A stretch of 64,000 bases of DNA from Thalassobius sp965218685 (GTDB taxonomy: Bacteria > Pseudomonadota > Alphaproteobacteria > Rhodobacterales > Rhodobacteraceae): NCBI RefSeq assembly GCF_965218685.1, contig NZ_OZ244657.1, positions 2,294,001 to 2,358,000 on the forward strand, read 5' to 3'. Each line of letters begins with the position of its first letter. Position 1 is the stretch's first letter. Below the pieces are notes generated by a model. It worked only from the letters and a program-made list of their open reading frames with translations, had not been told where the DNA came from and did no database searches. Shown here one piece after another: positions 51,245 to 59,357 of this stretch. The translations under genes were made by a program, and so were the position numbers.

Positions 51245-51286
51245 AAAAACCAAAGAAAAACCAAAGCGCTTTACTTAGGGTGATTC
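51245..51286 (+). promoter_or_regulatory. Tandem 11-bp repeat operator of the P450 operon (SARP-type box)
   Basis: AAAAACCAAAG occurs twice in perfect tandem (51245-51255 and 51256-51266), followed after 13 nt by GTGATTC (51280-51286), exactly as before the GMC operon in mirror position. A TACTTA hexamer (51272-51277) could be the -10; no recognisable -35 exists, consistent with an activator-dependent promoter. The P450 ATG is at 51323, giving a leader of about 40 nt. Confidence 0.8.
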
Positions 51287-51322
51287 TCAGTCGGCCGAAC
51301 TTGGCCATTGGGAGGAAATCTT

Positions 51323-52573
51323 ATGAACGCCATTGATGACATCCGCGGGTCGGATGCATACGATCCGTTTGACCTTAACGTACCGCAACCCCAGTGGGAG
51401 GAATTCCGCAAGGAGAAGCCAATCTTCTTCCACGAACCCTCGGGATACTGGGTGGTTTCGCGCTATGAAGACATCAAGGAAATCTTTGACGACTGGAAAA
51501 CTTTCAGCTCGGAAAACGCGCAAAAACCGATGCGCCCGATGTCCGAAGAGGGCCGGAAAATCCTGAAAGAGGGCGGTTTTACTGCCTACTCGGGGCTGAC
51601 CGCACGCGTTCCCCCGGATCACACCCGCATCCGCAAGATCGCGCAGGGCTGCTTTGGTCCGCGCCGTTTCAAGTCCATCGCGCCACAGATCGAGGAAATC
51701 GTCTCGCGCCATTTGGATATGCTGGAAGAGGCCGGCAAAGCTGGCAAGCCCGTGAACTTCTGGGAGATCGTGGCCTTTCCTGTGCCTGCCCATGTGCTGT
51801 TCACGCTAATGGGCATCCCTGAAAAGGACGTGCCAAAGATCAAGCAATACGGCATGAGCCGGGGCAAGATGACCTGGTCGGACCTGACGGACGAGGAAAT
51901 GATCCCCGTCGCCCACGACATGGTCGCCTATTGGAAATACATCCATGACCTGCTGGATATGCGTCGCGAAAACCCGGGCGATGACTTCCCCTCGGATCTG
52001 CTGCGATTGCAGGCCGAAGGCGCCGACATCACCGACGAAGAAATCGCGGGCGTTCTGTATTCCACGCTGTTCGCCGGGCACGAGACGACCTCGACCTTCA
52101 TGGGCAACTATGTAATGGCGATGATGGATCACCCCGAGGCCTGGCAGGCGATCAAGGAAGACCATTCCCTGATCCCCAACGCGGTCGAGGAAATGCTGCG
52201 CTTCACCCCGTCCGTCGTTGGGTGGCGCCGCAAGGCGCGCACGGCCAAGACCATTGGCGGGGTCGAACTGCCCGAGGGCGCCGAAATCCTCATGCTGACA
52301 GGCTCGGCGAACCGGGACGAAGCTCAGTACCCCAACGGTGAGCAGCTGGATATCACCCGCAAGAATGCCCGCACGCATTTGTCCTTTGGCTATGGCATAC
52401 ACTACTGCCTGGGGTTCCAGCTGGCTAAAATGGAGGCGCAAGAGCTGCTGAAGCAGCTGGCAGATCGCTTCCCCACCCTGCGCCTGGCCCCCGATTTCCA
52501 GGCCGAATACCACCGAAACATCACCTTCCGTGTGCCCACAGCGGTCATGGTAGAATGGGATAACATGGCATGA
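51323..52573 (+). CDS. Cytochrome P450 (class I, soluble bacterial type)
   Basis: A 416-residue P450 of bacterial soluble length. The I-helix oxygen-activation motif AGHETT is at 251-256, the ExxR motif EMLR at 290-293, and the heme loop FGYGIHYCLG places the axial cysteine at 362. It hydroxylates a small substrate using electrons from a ferredoxin; a [2Fe-2S] ferredoxin is encoded at 59034 in the same gene set, while the ferredoxin reductase is not in the window. GGAGG lies 7 nt before the ATG. Its stop overlaps the next ATG (ATGA), so it is translationally coupled to the phosphotransferase genes. CYP family not assigned. Confidence 0.93.
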   Translation: MNAIDDIRGSDAYDPFDLNVPQPQWEEFRKEKPIFFHEPSGYWVVSRYEDIKEIFDDWKTFSSENAQKPMRPMSEEGRKILKEGGFTAYSGLTARVPPDHTRIRKIAQGCFGPRRFKSIAPQIEEIVSRHLDMLEEAGKAGKPVNFWEIVAFPVPAHVLFTLMGIPEKDVPKIKQYGMSRGKMTWSDLTDEEMIPVAHDMVAYWKYIHDLLDMRRENPGDDFPSDLLRLQAEGADITDEEIAGVLYSTLFAGHETTSTFMGNYVMAMMDHPEAWQAIKEDHSLIPNAVEEMLRFTPSVVGWRRKARTAKTIGGVELPEGAEILMLTGSANRDEAQYPNGEQLDITRKNARTHLSFGYGIHYCLGFQLAKMEAQELLKQLADRFPTLRLAPDFQAEYHRNITFRVPTAVMVEWDNMA

Positions 52574-53637
52574 CCCAGACCGGACTTTATACACTCGATT
52601 TTTCGGAAATTGGCAGCGCTGATCACGCACGAGTGGGGGGCAAGTGTTCCTCGTTGGGCGAGATGACCCAAGCCGGTGTGGCCGTGCCTCCGGGCTTTGC
52701 GGTGACCACCGATGCCTATGCTGCGATGCTGGATTCGCATGGGCTGAGGGCCGAGATTGAGCGCCATCTGGAAGGCGTCAATCCCGATGACCTCAACGAG
52801 GTGGACCGCGCGGCGCAGGCCATTCGCATTCGCATCCGCTCGCATCACCTGCCCGAAGAGGTCGAGACCGCCATCCGCGAGGCTTATGCCGCGATGGGTG
52901 ACGACATCCCCGTCGCTGTGCGCTCGTCTGCCACCGCCGAGGACCTGCCGGACGCCAGCTTTGCCGGCCAGCAGGACACCTATCTGTGGGTGCGTGGCGC
53001 TGATGATGTGGTTTCGCATGTGCGTGATTGCTGGGCGTCCCTGTACACCACCCGTGCGGTGGCTTACCGCGAGAAAAACAACATCCCCCATATCGACGTT
53101 CTGATGAGTGTGGGCGTGCAGAAAATGGTGAACGCCAAATGTGCTGGCGTCGCGATGACGCTGGACCCCGGCACCGGGGACCGGACGCGTATCGTGATCG
53201 ACTCCAGCTGGGGCCTGGGCGAAATGGTCGTCTCGGGCGTGGTAACGCCGGATAACTTCGTGGTTGAAAAGGTGTTGGAGGAGATCCTGGATCGTACCAT
53301 TTCGGACAAACATGCCGAAATGGTCGGGGATGCCGAGCTGGGCGAGGCGATCGAACGCCCCGTTGACGAGGCGCGCCGCAAAGTCACCAGTCTGACCGAT
53401 GCCGAGGTGATGGCGGTTGCCCGCCTGGCCAAGCGATTGGAAAAGCAGAACAAATGTCCTCAGGATGTGGAATGGGCCATCGATGCCGATCTGCCCGAAG
53501 GGGAAAACCTGCTGGCGCTGCAAAGTCGCCCCGAAACCATCTGGTCACAGAAAAAACCGGCCGCAAAACAGGCCACTTATATGACCGGGATGATGGGCAT
53601 CGTGAATACGCTGACCAATCCGGTCGGCTCGAAATAA
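52570..53637 (+). CDS. PEP-synthase-like ATP-grasp subunit (phenylphosphate synthase beta-like)
   Basis: A 355-residue protein equal to the N-terminal, nucleotide-binding third of PEP synthase/pyruvate phosphate dikinase. GGKCSSLGEMTQAGVAVPPGF, AVRSSATAEDLPDASFAGQQ, VGVQKMVNAKCAGVAMT and the closing ALQSRPET are the classical ATP-grasp blocks. It lacks any phosphohistidine domain; that is on the separate protein encoded next. Length (about 40 kDa) and split match the small catalytic subunit of Thauera phenylphosphate synthase. It would donate the beta-phosphate of ATP to the histidine of its partner, releasing AMP and Pi. It overlaps P450 by 4 nt. Confidence 0.85.
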   Translation: MTQTGLYTLDFSEIGSADHARVGGKCSSLGEMTQAGVAVPPGFAVTTDAYAAMLDSHGLRAEIERHLEGVNPDDLNEVDRAAQAIRIRIRSHHLPEEVETAIREAYAAMGDDIPVAVRSSATAEDLPDASFAGQQDTYLWVRGADDVVSHVRDCWASLYTTRAVAYREKNNIPHIDVLMSVGVQKMVNAKCAGVAMTLDPGTGDRTRIVIDSSWGLGEMVVSGVVTPDNFVVEKVLEEILDRTISDKHAEMVGDAELGEAIERPVDEARRKVTSLTDAEVMAVARLAKRLEKQNKCPQDVEWAIDADLPEGENLLALQSRPETIWSQKKPAAKQATYMTGMMGIVNTLTNPVGSK

Positions 53638-53675
53638 TCAAGAAACAATAAACCATTCTCTGGGAGGAAATTCGA

Positions 53676-55487
53676 ATGGACGCACAGAAAAGCTTGTTCC
53701 CAAGCGCCTTTGACGTTGCAACGCCGGCAGGGGGCGAGGGCTGGAAAGAGCTCTACCCCTATTACACTCACTTCCTGCCCTCGCGCCGCGAGCAGGACGA
53801 TGCAACGTTCTGGTTCTGCAACTCGCAGCACTGGCCGACGCCTTTCCGTCCGTTTGACACGATCATGCTGGACTTCGCGATCAAAGGTCTGGGGCAGTAC
53901 AACACGCGTCACCTGCTGGTGCCGCCCGCGAACGGCGTGGATTACCGGATTCTGAACGGATACGTCTATTTCTCGCCCGTGGCCGTCGCGCCTGAGCAGA
54001 TCGAGGCTCGTGTGCCGCAATTCATGGAACGTGCTGGTCACTATTTCATGAACTGGAACGACCTTTACGCCAACTGGAAAGAAAAGGTTCTGGCGAAGAT
54101 CGACGAGCTGGAAGCAATCAACTTCACTGCGCTGCCTGATGTCGAGGATATTTCGGTCGTCACCGAAGGTGTCGGTCTGGACAGCACCAACCAGCTGTTC
54201 GACCAGTACGACAAGGCGATCGAGCTTTGCTACAAGATCTGGCAGCACCATTTTGAATTCCTGAACCTGGGCTATGCGGCCTATCTGGATTTCTTTGGCT
54301 TCATGAAAGAGCAGTTCCCCACCATCCCCGATCAGGCGATTGCCAAGATGGTTCAGGGTGTGGATAGCGAACTGTTCCGTCCTGATGACGAGATCAAGAA
54401 GCTGGCCAAGCTGGCAGTGGAACTGGGTTGCGCGGATGCTCTGAAGTCCGGCACCGTCGACGAGGCGCTGGCTGCCGTGGCCAATGCTCCGGGCGGTGAC
54501 AAATGGCTGGCCCAGTGGGAAGGTGCCAAAGATCCGTGGTTCAACTTCACCAGTGGCAACGGGTTCTACTCGACCGACAAGTATTGGATCGACCATCTGG
54601 ACATCCCGATGGGCTATCTGCGCGATTACATCGAGCGCGTGGAAGACGGTGATGAGATCATGCGTCCGACCGAGGCTCTGCTGAAGGAACGCGATCGGAT
54701 TACTGCGGAATATCGCGAAATGATGGACGAAGAGGCTCAGGCCGTGTTCGACGGAAAGCTGGGCCTGGCCCGCACCGTGTTCCCCTATGTGGAAGATCAC
54801 AACTTCTATATCGAGCACTGGGCGATCGGCGTGTTCTGGCGCAAGATGCGCGAGCTGTCCAAGCTGCTGTCCGAGCAGGGCTTCTGGGAGAACGAGGACG
54901 ATATGTTCTTCCTGAACCGCAACGAAGTGCGTGACGTGCTGTGGGACTACTCGGCCGGTTGGGCCATTGGCGTTCCCTATCGTGGTACCGATGTGTGGCC
55001 CGCGGAAATCGCGCGACGTCGCGAGATCCACACCGCTTTGTCCAAGGAACGGCCGCTGCCCGCACTGAACAACCCGCCCGAGGTCATCACCGAGCCTTTC
55101 ACTATCATGCTGTGGGGTATCACCTCGGATGCGATCGAACGTTGGACTGCAACGGACGAGGACTCGGATGTCATGAAGGGCATGGCCGCTGCACCGGGTC
55201 TGGTCGAAGGCGTCGCCCGCGTACTGTCCAGCCCCGACGAGCTGAGCCAGTTGAAGAAGGGCGAGATCCTGGTGACCCCAGTGACCGCACCGTCCTGGGC
55301 GCCTGTCTTCGGCAAGATCAGCGCGGCTGTGACAGACATCGGCGGCATGATGAGCCACGCCGCCATCGTCTGCCGCGAATACGGCCTGCCGGCGGTGACA
55401 GGGACGGGCACGGCCTCTTCCAAGATCACCACGGGCATGCGCCTGCGTGTGAATGGCAATGACGGCACGGTCGAAATCCTCGACTGA
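53676..55487 (+). CDS. Phosphohistidine-domain subunit of a PEP-synthase-like phosphotransferase
   Basis: A 603-residue protein. The C-terminal 95 residues are a PEP-utilising mobile domain: PGLVEGVARVL, GEILVTPVTAPSW, then GGMMSHAAIVCREYGLPAV with the phospho-accepting His561. The preceding 500 residues are a mainly helical acceptor-binding region rich in aromatic residues (YPYYTHFLP, FWFCNSQHW, VFWRKMREL), with no pyruvate/PEP TIM-barrel. This matches the 70-kDa subunit of phenylphosphate synthase and the acceptor domain of rifampin phosphotransferase. It should move phosphate to a hydroxylated or enolised organic acceptor, not pyruvate. GGGAGG precedes the ATG. A strong terminator follows. 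Confidence 0.82.
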   Translation: MDAQKSLFPSAFDVATPAGGEGWKELYPYYTHFLPSRREQDDATFWFCNSQHWPTPFRPFDTIMLDFAIKGLGQYNTRHLLVPPANGVDYRILNGYVYFSPVAVAPEQIEARVPQFMERAGHYFMNWNDLYANWKEKVLAKIDELEAINFTALPDVEDISVVTEGVGLDSTNQLFDQYDKAIELCYKIWQHHFEFLNLGYAAYLDFFGFMKEQFPTIPDQAIAKMVQGVDSELFRPDDEIKKLAKLAVELGCADALKSGTVDEALAAVANAPGGDKWLAQWEGAKDPWFNFTSGNGFYSTDKYWIDHLDIPMGYLRDYIERVEDGDEIMRPTEALLKERDRITAEYREMMDEEAQAVFDGKLGLARTVFPYVEDHNFYIEHWAIGVFWRKMRELSKLLSEQGFWENEDDMFFLNRNEVRDVLWDYSAGWAIGVPYRGTDVWPAEIARRREIHTALSKERPLPALNNPPEVITEPFTIMLWGITSDAIERWTATDEDSDVMKGMAAAPGLVEGVARVLSSPDELSQLKKGEILVTPVTAPSWAPVFGKISAAVTDIGGMMSHAAIVCREYGLPAVTGTGTASSKITTGMRLRVNGNDGTVEILD

Positions 55488-55496
55488 TCCGTTCGC

Positions 55497-55530
55497 CCGG
55501 GGGACGCACCCAGAGCGTCCCCCGGTTTTT
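55497..55530 (+). terminator. Intrinsic terminator/attenuator inside the P450 operon
   Basis: CCGGGGGACGC (55497-55507) and GCGTCCCCCGG (55515-55525) form a perfect 11-bp GC-rich stem with 7-nt loop followed by TTTTT (55526-55530). Only 25 nt separate it from the GTG of the next gene, leaving no room for a new promoter, so distal genes depend on read-through or on an internal promoter within the previous gene. Confidence 0.85.
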
Positions 55531-55555
55531 CGCCCGTTCCAACAGGAGGTCCGCG

Positions 55556-56158
55556 GTGCCGCAGACAAATGACCTGTCGCGCTATGATCCGGTCTGGCGC
55601 GAGGCCCGTCCTTACATGCGCGCGCGCAAGAATGACGTGCATATACCCCTGTCCTTTGCTTGGGCTCAGCGGTTGCTGGATCACTACGTTCAGGCCGACC
55701 GCGATGTGTGTTCACTGGGCATCTTGCTGCATGACATCGGCTGGTATTCCATCGACATGGACCGGATTATTTCCGAAGGGTTCCGCAGCGATAATATCCT
55801 GCAATCAGATGTTCGGTATCTGCACGAGGAAGAGGGCGTGCGTCTTGGCACCCAAGTGCTGCGCGCGACCGGCTGGAGCGAAGATATCATCGCGCAGGTT
55901 TGCCAGATCATCGACGGCCACGACACGCGCCCTGATCCGCATCATCTGAACGATCGTATCGTGCGCGACGCTGATAAGCTGTGGCGCTACGAGGTGACGG
56001 GGATCTCGGTTGCGGCGGACTGGTTCGGCGTGACCCCCGGTGAATATGCTGAAAGGGTCGCTGGCGAGCTGGACAAGCTGGAAACCGACCTGGGCCGTGA
56101 GCTGGCAGAAGTTACATTAGAAAAGACTCGCAAGCATTTGATGCTGCACGTTCTTTGA
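55556..56158 (+). CDS. HD-domain metal-dependent protein 1
   Basis: A 200-residue HD-superfamily protein. Metal ligands visible are His29, the His59-Asp60 pair (LLHDIGW), His90 (YLHEEEG), His122 (DGHDTR) and Asp138/Asp140 (RDADKLWR). With six His/Asp positions it could bind one or two metals, as in HD phosphohydrolases or the PhnZ-type di-iron oxygenases. It is a paralogue of the protein at 57606 (both share xPxWxEAxPY, NDxH, LHDxGW, IIDGHDT, DADK). The GTG at 55556 follows a perfect AGGAGGT. A role in handling the phosphorylated intermediate is inferred from context. Confidence 0.78.
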   Translation: MPQTNDLSRYDPVWREARPYMRARKNDVHIPLSFAWAQRLLDHYVQADRDVCSLGILLHDIGWYSIDMDRIISEGFRSDNILQSDVRYLHEEEGVRLGTQVLRATGWSEDIIAQVCQIIDGHDTRPDPHHLNDRIVRDADKLWRYEVTGISVAADWFGVTPGEYAERVAGELDKLETDLGRELAEVTLEKTRKHLMLHVL

Positions 56159-56169
56159 GGGAGAGCGCG

Positions 56170-57609
56170 ATGGATATGTTTATAGATGGGGCTTGGGCAG
56201 AGGCCATATCAGGCGCCACCCAACCGGTGACCAACCCGCGCACCGGACAGGTCTTTGACACGGTGCCAACAGGCGATGCCGCTGACGCTGAAATTGCCCT
56301 TCAGGCCGCCGCGCGCGCCTTTGAAAGCTGGTCTAAAACCCCGATGGCCGAGCGGGTAAAAATTCAGAAATCCTGTGCGCAGGCGATGCGGGATAATGCC
56401 GATGATATCGCCGCGCTTCTGCATGCTGAACTGGGTCGTCCCTTGCCGGCCTGCCTGACCGAGATCCAGCGCTCCTCGGATTTGCTGGACATTTACGCCG
56501 AAGAGGGTCTGCGCCTGCAGTCAACCATGAGCCTGGGCGCCGCGCAGGGTGAAAAAACCATCGTTACCCGCGATCCGGTGGGCGTCGTGGTGGCGATCAC
56601 TCCGTTCAACTATCCGATTAACCTGTTGATGTTCAAACTGGGTGCTGCGCTGGTCGCGGGGTGTACGGTCGTGGCAAAACCTGCCGAAGATACGCCTTTG
56701 TCTACGCTCAAACTGGCCCAGGTTTTCAGCGCCGCCGGTTTGCCCGACGGCTGTTTCAACGTGGTCACGGGCCGGGGGCGGGGCATTGGCTCGGCCCTGA
56801 TCGAGCATCCCCTCCCGCGCAAAATCGCCTTTACCGGTGGGACAGCGGCCGGCAAGGCCATCGCGGCCGCTGCAACTGGCACGATGAAGCGTGTCACGCT
56901 GGAGTTGGGGGGCCAAAGTGCCGCCATCGTCTGCGCGGATGCCGATCTGGACAAGGCCACCGATGCGATCGTGCGCCACGGCTTCGCCAATTCCGGTCAG
57001 TTCTGTTACCGCGTGAACCGGGTCTATGTTGACCGCAAGGTCTATGACGCTTTCCTGGACAGGCTGGTGCCCAAAGCGGCCAAGTTGACGCTGGCCCCCA
57101 GCGATGGCGACGGCGACCTTGGTCCGATCGTCAACGAAAAGATATTTGCCAACAGCGGTGTTCAGGTCGACGACGCCCGTTCCAAGGGCGCGCGTATCTT
57201 GCTGGGCGGGGACCGCAAGACAGGCGAGGGCTATGATGGCGGCTTTTACTTTCCGCCCACGATCATCGCCGACGCCACGCATGATATGCTGATCCTGACC
57301 GAGGAAACCTTCGGCCCCGTCATCGGCATTTGTCCGGTCGACAGCGGCTTTGAGGGGCTGCGCCACGCCAACAACAACCGCTACGGGCTGGCTGGGTTTG
57401 TCTTCGCCCGCGACCTGGCGCTGGGGTTGACCCTGTGCGAGGGGCTGGAGGCCGGATCGGTCTGGCTGAACGATATTCAGCGGTCCTCGCACTATGTCCC
57501 TTTCGGGGGCATGAAAGAAAGCGGGATCGGTCGCGAAAAGGGGCGCTATGGTGTTGAATCCTATCTGGAATACAAAACGATTTACCTAAGCTACGAGGTG
57601 CCCTCATGA
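56170..57609 (+). CDS. NAD(P)-dependent aldehyde dehydrogenase
   Basis: A 479-residue ALDH-superfamily enzyme. It shows VAITPFNYPINLLMFKLG with the catalytic Asn, KPAEDTPLSTLKLAQ (cofactor), FTGGTAAGKAI, catalytic Glu in TLELGGQSAAIV, catalytic Cys in SGQFCYRVNRVYV and EETFGPVIGI. It resembles succinate-semialdehyde and related dehydrogenases. It would oxidise the aldehyde made by the P450/GMC steps to the acid. ATG 56170 with GGGAG upstream is preferred to the TTG at 56155. Its stop overlaps the start of the second HD gene (ATGA). Confidence 0.9.
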   Translation: MDMFIDGAWAEAISGATQPVTNPRTGQVFDTVPTGDAADAEIALQAAARAFESWSKTPMAERVKIQKSCAQAMRDNADDIAALLHAELGRPLPACLTEIQRSSDLLDIYAEEGLRLQSTMSLGAAQGEKTIVTRDPVGVVVAITPFNYPINLLMFKLGAALVAGCTVVAKPAEDTPLSTLKLAQVFSAAGLPDGCFNVVTGRGRGIGSALIEHPLPRKIAFTGGTAAGKAIAAAATGTMKRVTLELGGQSAAIVCADADLDKATDAIVRHGFANSGQFCYRVNRVYVDRKVYDAFLDRLVPKAAKLTLAPSDGDGDLGPIVNEKIFANSGVQVDDARSKGARILLGGDRKTGEGYDGGFYFPPTIIADATHDMLILTEETFGPVIGICPVDSGFEGLRHANNNRYGLAGFVFARDLALGLTLCEGLEAGSVWLNDIQRSSHYVPFGGMKESGIGREKGRYGVESYLEYKTIYLSYEVPS

Positions 57610-58262
57610 CCCCCGAGGATATCTTTCTGCCGCGTGATCTGCCGCTTTGGCACGAGGCGAAACCCTATCTGGATGTGCGCAATAACGACGAGCACACGAT
57701 CATCTCGTACAACATCGCCAAGGTGCTGCTGAGCCAGATCCCCCAAGCGGACGAAAGCGTGGTTCTGCCCGCAATCGTGTTGCATGATGTCGGCTGGAAA
57801 CGTGTCCCGCCCGAACTGTTGCTGGAAGCGGTGGGCCGCAAACCCTCGCGCCCGGATTTGGTGCGCGACCACGAGCTATACGGCGTTGAAATTGCCCGCG
57901 AAATCCTGGAACGACGCCGCCCGGATGGCGTGGACATTCAGGCCGTGCTGGACATCATCGACGGTCATGACACCACCAAACACGCCAAGTCTTTGGAGGA
58001 TGCGGTGGTCAAGGATGCCGACAAGGGCTGGCGCTCGACCCCGCATGGGATGCGCACGATTGCCGGCTGGTACGAGGTGCCTCTGAGCCAGATTATCCTG
58101 ATGCTGACCGAACGGTCCAACGGGCTGATGCTGACAGAAGCGGGCCGCGCGCTGGCCATTGGCCAGACCGAGGCAGTACGGGCCGAGTTGCAGATCGAAA
58201 AATATCTGGGCCACGGCCCTGAATTTACCGAGGTAAAAGCCGAAGAAGGAGTGGAATGGTGA
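57606..58262 (+). CDS. HD-domain metal-dependent protein 2
   Basis: A 218-residue paralogue of the protein at 55556. Ligands: His30 (NNDEHTI), His60-Asp61 (VLHDVGW), His89 (VRDHELYG), His121-Asp122 (DGHDTTKH) and Asp138 (VKDADKGW). It has an extra C-terminal stretch of about 18 residues. Two diverged HD copies bracketing one dehydrogenase suggest two related reactions or a heteromeric enzyme. Translation is coupled to the ALDH stop and its end overlaps the SDR start by 7 nt. Confidence 0.78.
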   Translation: MTPEDIFLPRDLPLWHEAKPYLDVRNNDEHTIISYNIAKVLLSQIPQADESVVLPAIVLHDVGWKRVPPELLLEAVGRKPSRPDLVRDHELYGVEIAREILERRRPDGVDIQAVLDIIDGHDTTKHAKSLEDAVVKDADKGWRSTPHGMRTIAGWYEVPLSQIILMLTERSNGLMLTEAGRALAIGQTEAVRAELQIEKYLGHGPEFTEVKAEEGVEW

Positions 58263-59017
58263 GCGAGTTGGGATTGCAGGGAAAGGGCGTCATTGTCACC
58301 GGGGCCGCAGGCGGTCTGGGCCGCGCCTTTGCGCAGGCTTTTGCCGATGCTGGTGCGCAGGTGATGGCGGCGGACGTGAACCTTTCCGGCGCCGAGGAAA
58401 CCGCTCAGGTCATACGCGCGGGCGGGGGTACTGCCTTTGCCGCCAAGGTGGACGTGACCAGCAACGAAAGCTGTCAGGCCCTGGCTGCGGCTGCGCGCGA
58501 TCAGCTGGCCTCGGTCGATGCGCTGATCAACAATGCCGCGCTTTATGGCACGCTGGAACGCAAGCCCTTCGATCAGATCGAGGAGCAGGTCTGGGATCAG
58601 GTCATGGCGGTCAACATCAAAGGTGTCTGGCAAATGAGCCGCGCGGTGGCACCACTAATGAAAGGCAAGGGCGGCGCGATCGTCAATATCGCGTCGGCGA
58701 CTGTGTTCTCGGGCTCGCCTCAGTGGATGCACTATGTGGCCTCAAAAGGCGCCGTGATCGCCATGAGCCGCGTGATGGCCAAAGAGCTGGGCGGCGACAA
58801 TATCCGCGTTAACGTGATCGCGCCGGGCTTTACCCTGACCGAGGCCAGTCTGGGACAAATCGAAGACGCCAAGGGCTATGGTGTGGAGCGCGCTGCGCTA
58901 AAACGCAACGCTGAGACCGAGGATATCACCGGCGGCGCTCTGTATCTTGCCTCGGATTTGGCCAGCTTTACCACGGGCCAGACACTGGTCATCGACGGCG
59001 GCAAGCAATTCATCTGA
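58256..59017 (+). CDS. SDR family oxidoreductase in the P450 operon
   Basis: A 253-residue classical SDR. It shows IVTGAAGGLGRAFAQ, NNAALYG (NNAG variant with Ala), catalytic Ser in NIASATVFSG, Tyr-x-x-x-Lys in MHYVASKGAV, and GQTLVIDGGKQFI. Asp after beta-2 (AADVNLSG) suggests NAD. It probably oxidises a hydroxyl generated earlier in the pathway. The ATG (58256) overlaps the HD gene by 7 nt, so all genes from 56170 to here are coupled. Confidence 0.85.
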   Translation: MVSELGLQGKGVIVTGAAGGLGRAFAQAFADAGAQVMAADVNLSGAEETAQVIRAGGGTAFAAKVDVTSNESCQALAAAARDQLASVDALINNAALYGTLERKPFDQIEEQVWDQVMAVNIKGVWQMSRAVAPLMKGKGGAIVNIASATVFSGSPQWMHYVASKGAVIAMSRVMAKELGGDNIRVNVIAPGFTLTEASLGQIEDAKGYGVERAALKRNAETEDITGGALYLASDLASFTTGQTLVIDGGKQFI

Positions 59018-59033
59018 GCAGAAGGACAAACAA

Positions 59034-59354
59034 ATGGTACAGGTGACTTTCATCGAAGAGGACGGCACCCGCCGCGAAATTGACGCCAAGGTTGGCGAGC
59101 CGCTGATGTATGCAGCCCGTGATGCCGGGGTCGAGGGAATTATCGCCGAATGCGGTGGCTCGGCCATGTGCGCGACCTGTCACTGCTATGTGGTCGAGGC
59201 CGCGGATGGCGCAATGCCCGCCCCGCTGGATGACGAGGCGGACACGATCGAGTTCATGGCCAACGAGCCGCGGGACAACAGCCGTCTGATGTGTCAGGTC
59301 AAGGCTGCGGACGCGATGGCAGGGGCTGTTTTTCAAGTAGCGACAGGCCGTTAA
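59034..59354 (+). CDS. [2Fe-2S] ferredoxin, putidaredoxin/rhodocoxin type
   Basis: A 106-residue ferredoxin with cluster cysteines at 40, 46, 49 and 87 (CX5CX2C...C), the spacing of adrenodoxin/putidaredoxin ferredoxins that feed class I P450s. It fits as electron donor for the P450 at 51323. Cys51 (CHCY) is extra. ATG 59034 has AGAAGGA upstream. It is the last gene of the plus-strand run; 3 nt separate its stop from the convergent SDR. No FAD reductase is encoded in the window. Confidence 0.93.
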   Translation: MVQVTFIEEDGTRREIDAKVGEPLMYAARDAGVEGIIAECGGSAMCATCHCYVVEAADGAMPAPLDDEADTIEFMANEPRDNSRLMCQVKAADAMAGAVFQVATGR

Positions 59355-59357
59355 GGC

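Noticed and set aside
53577..55715. 712-codon open frame on the minus strand opposite the phosphohistidine subunit
   Set aside because: It is antisense to genes with clear family motifs. The product is rich in His, Arg and Gln without recognisable domains, typical of a shadow frame in high-GC DNA.
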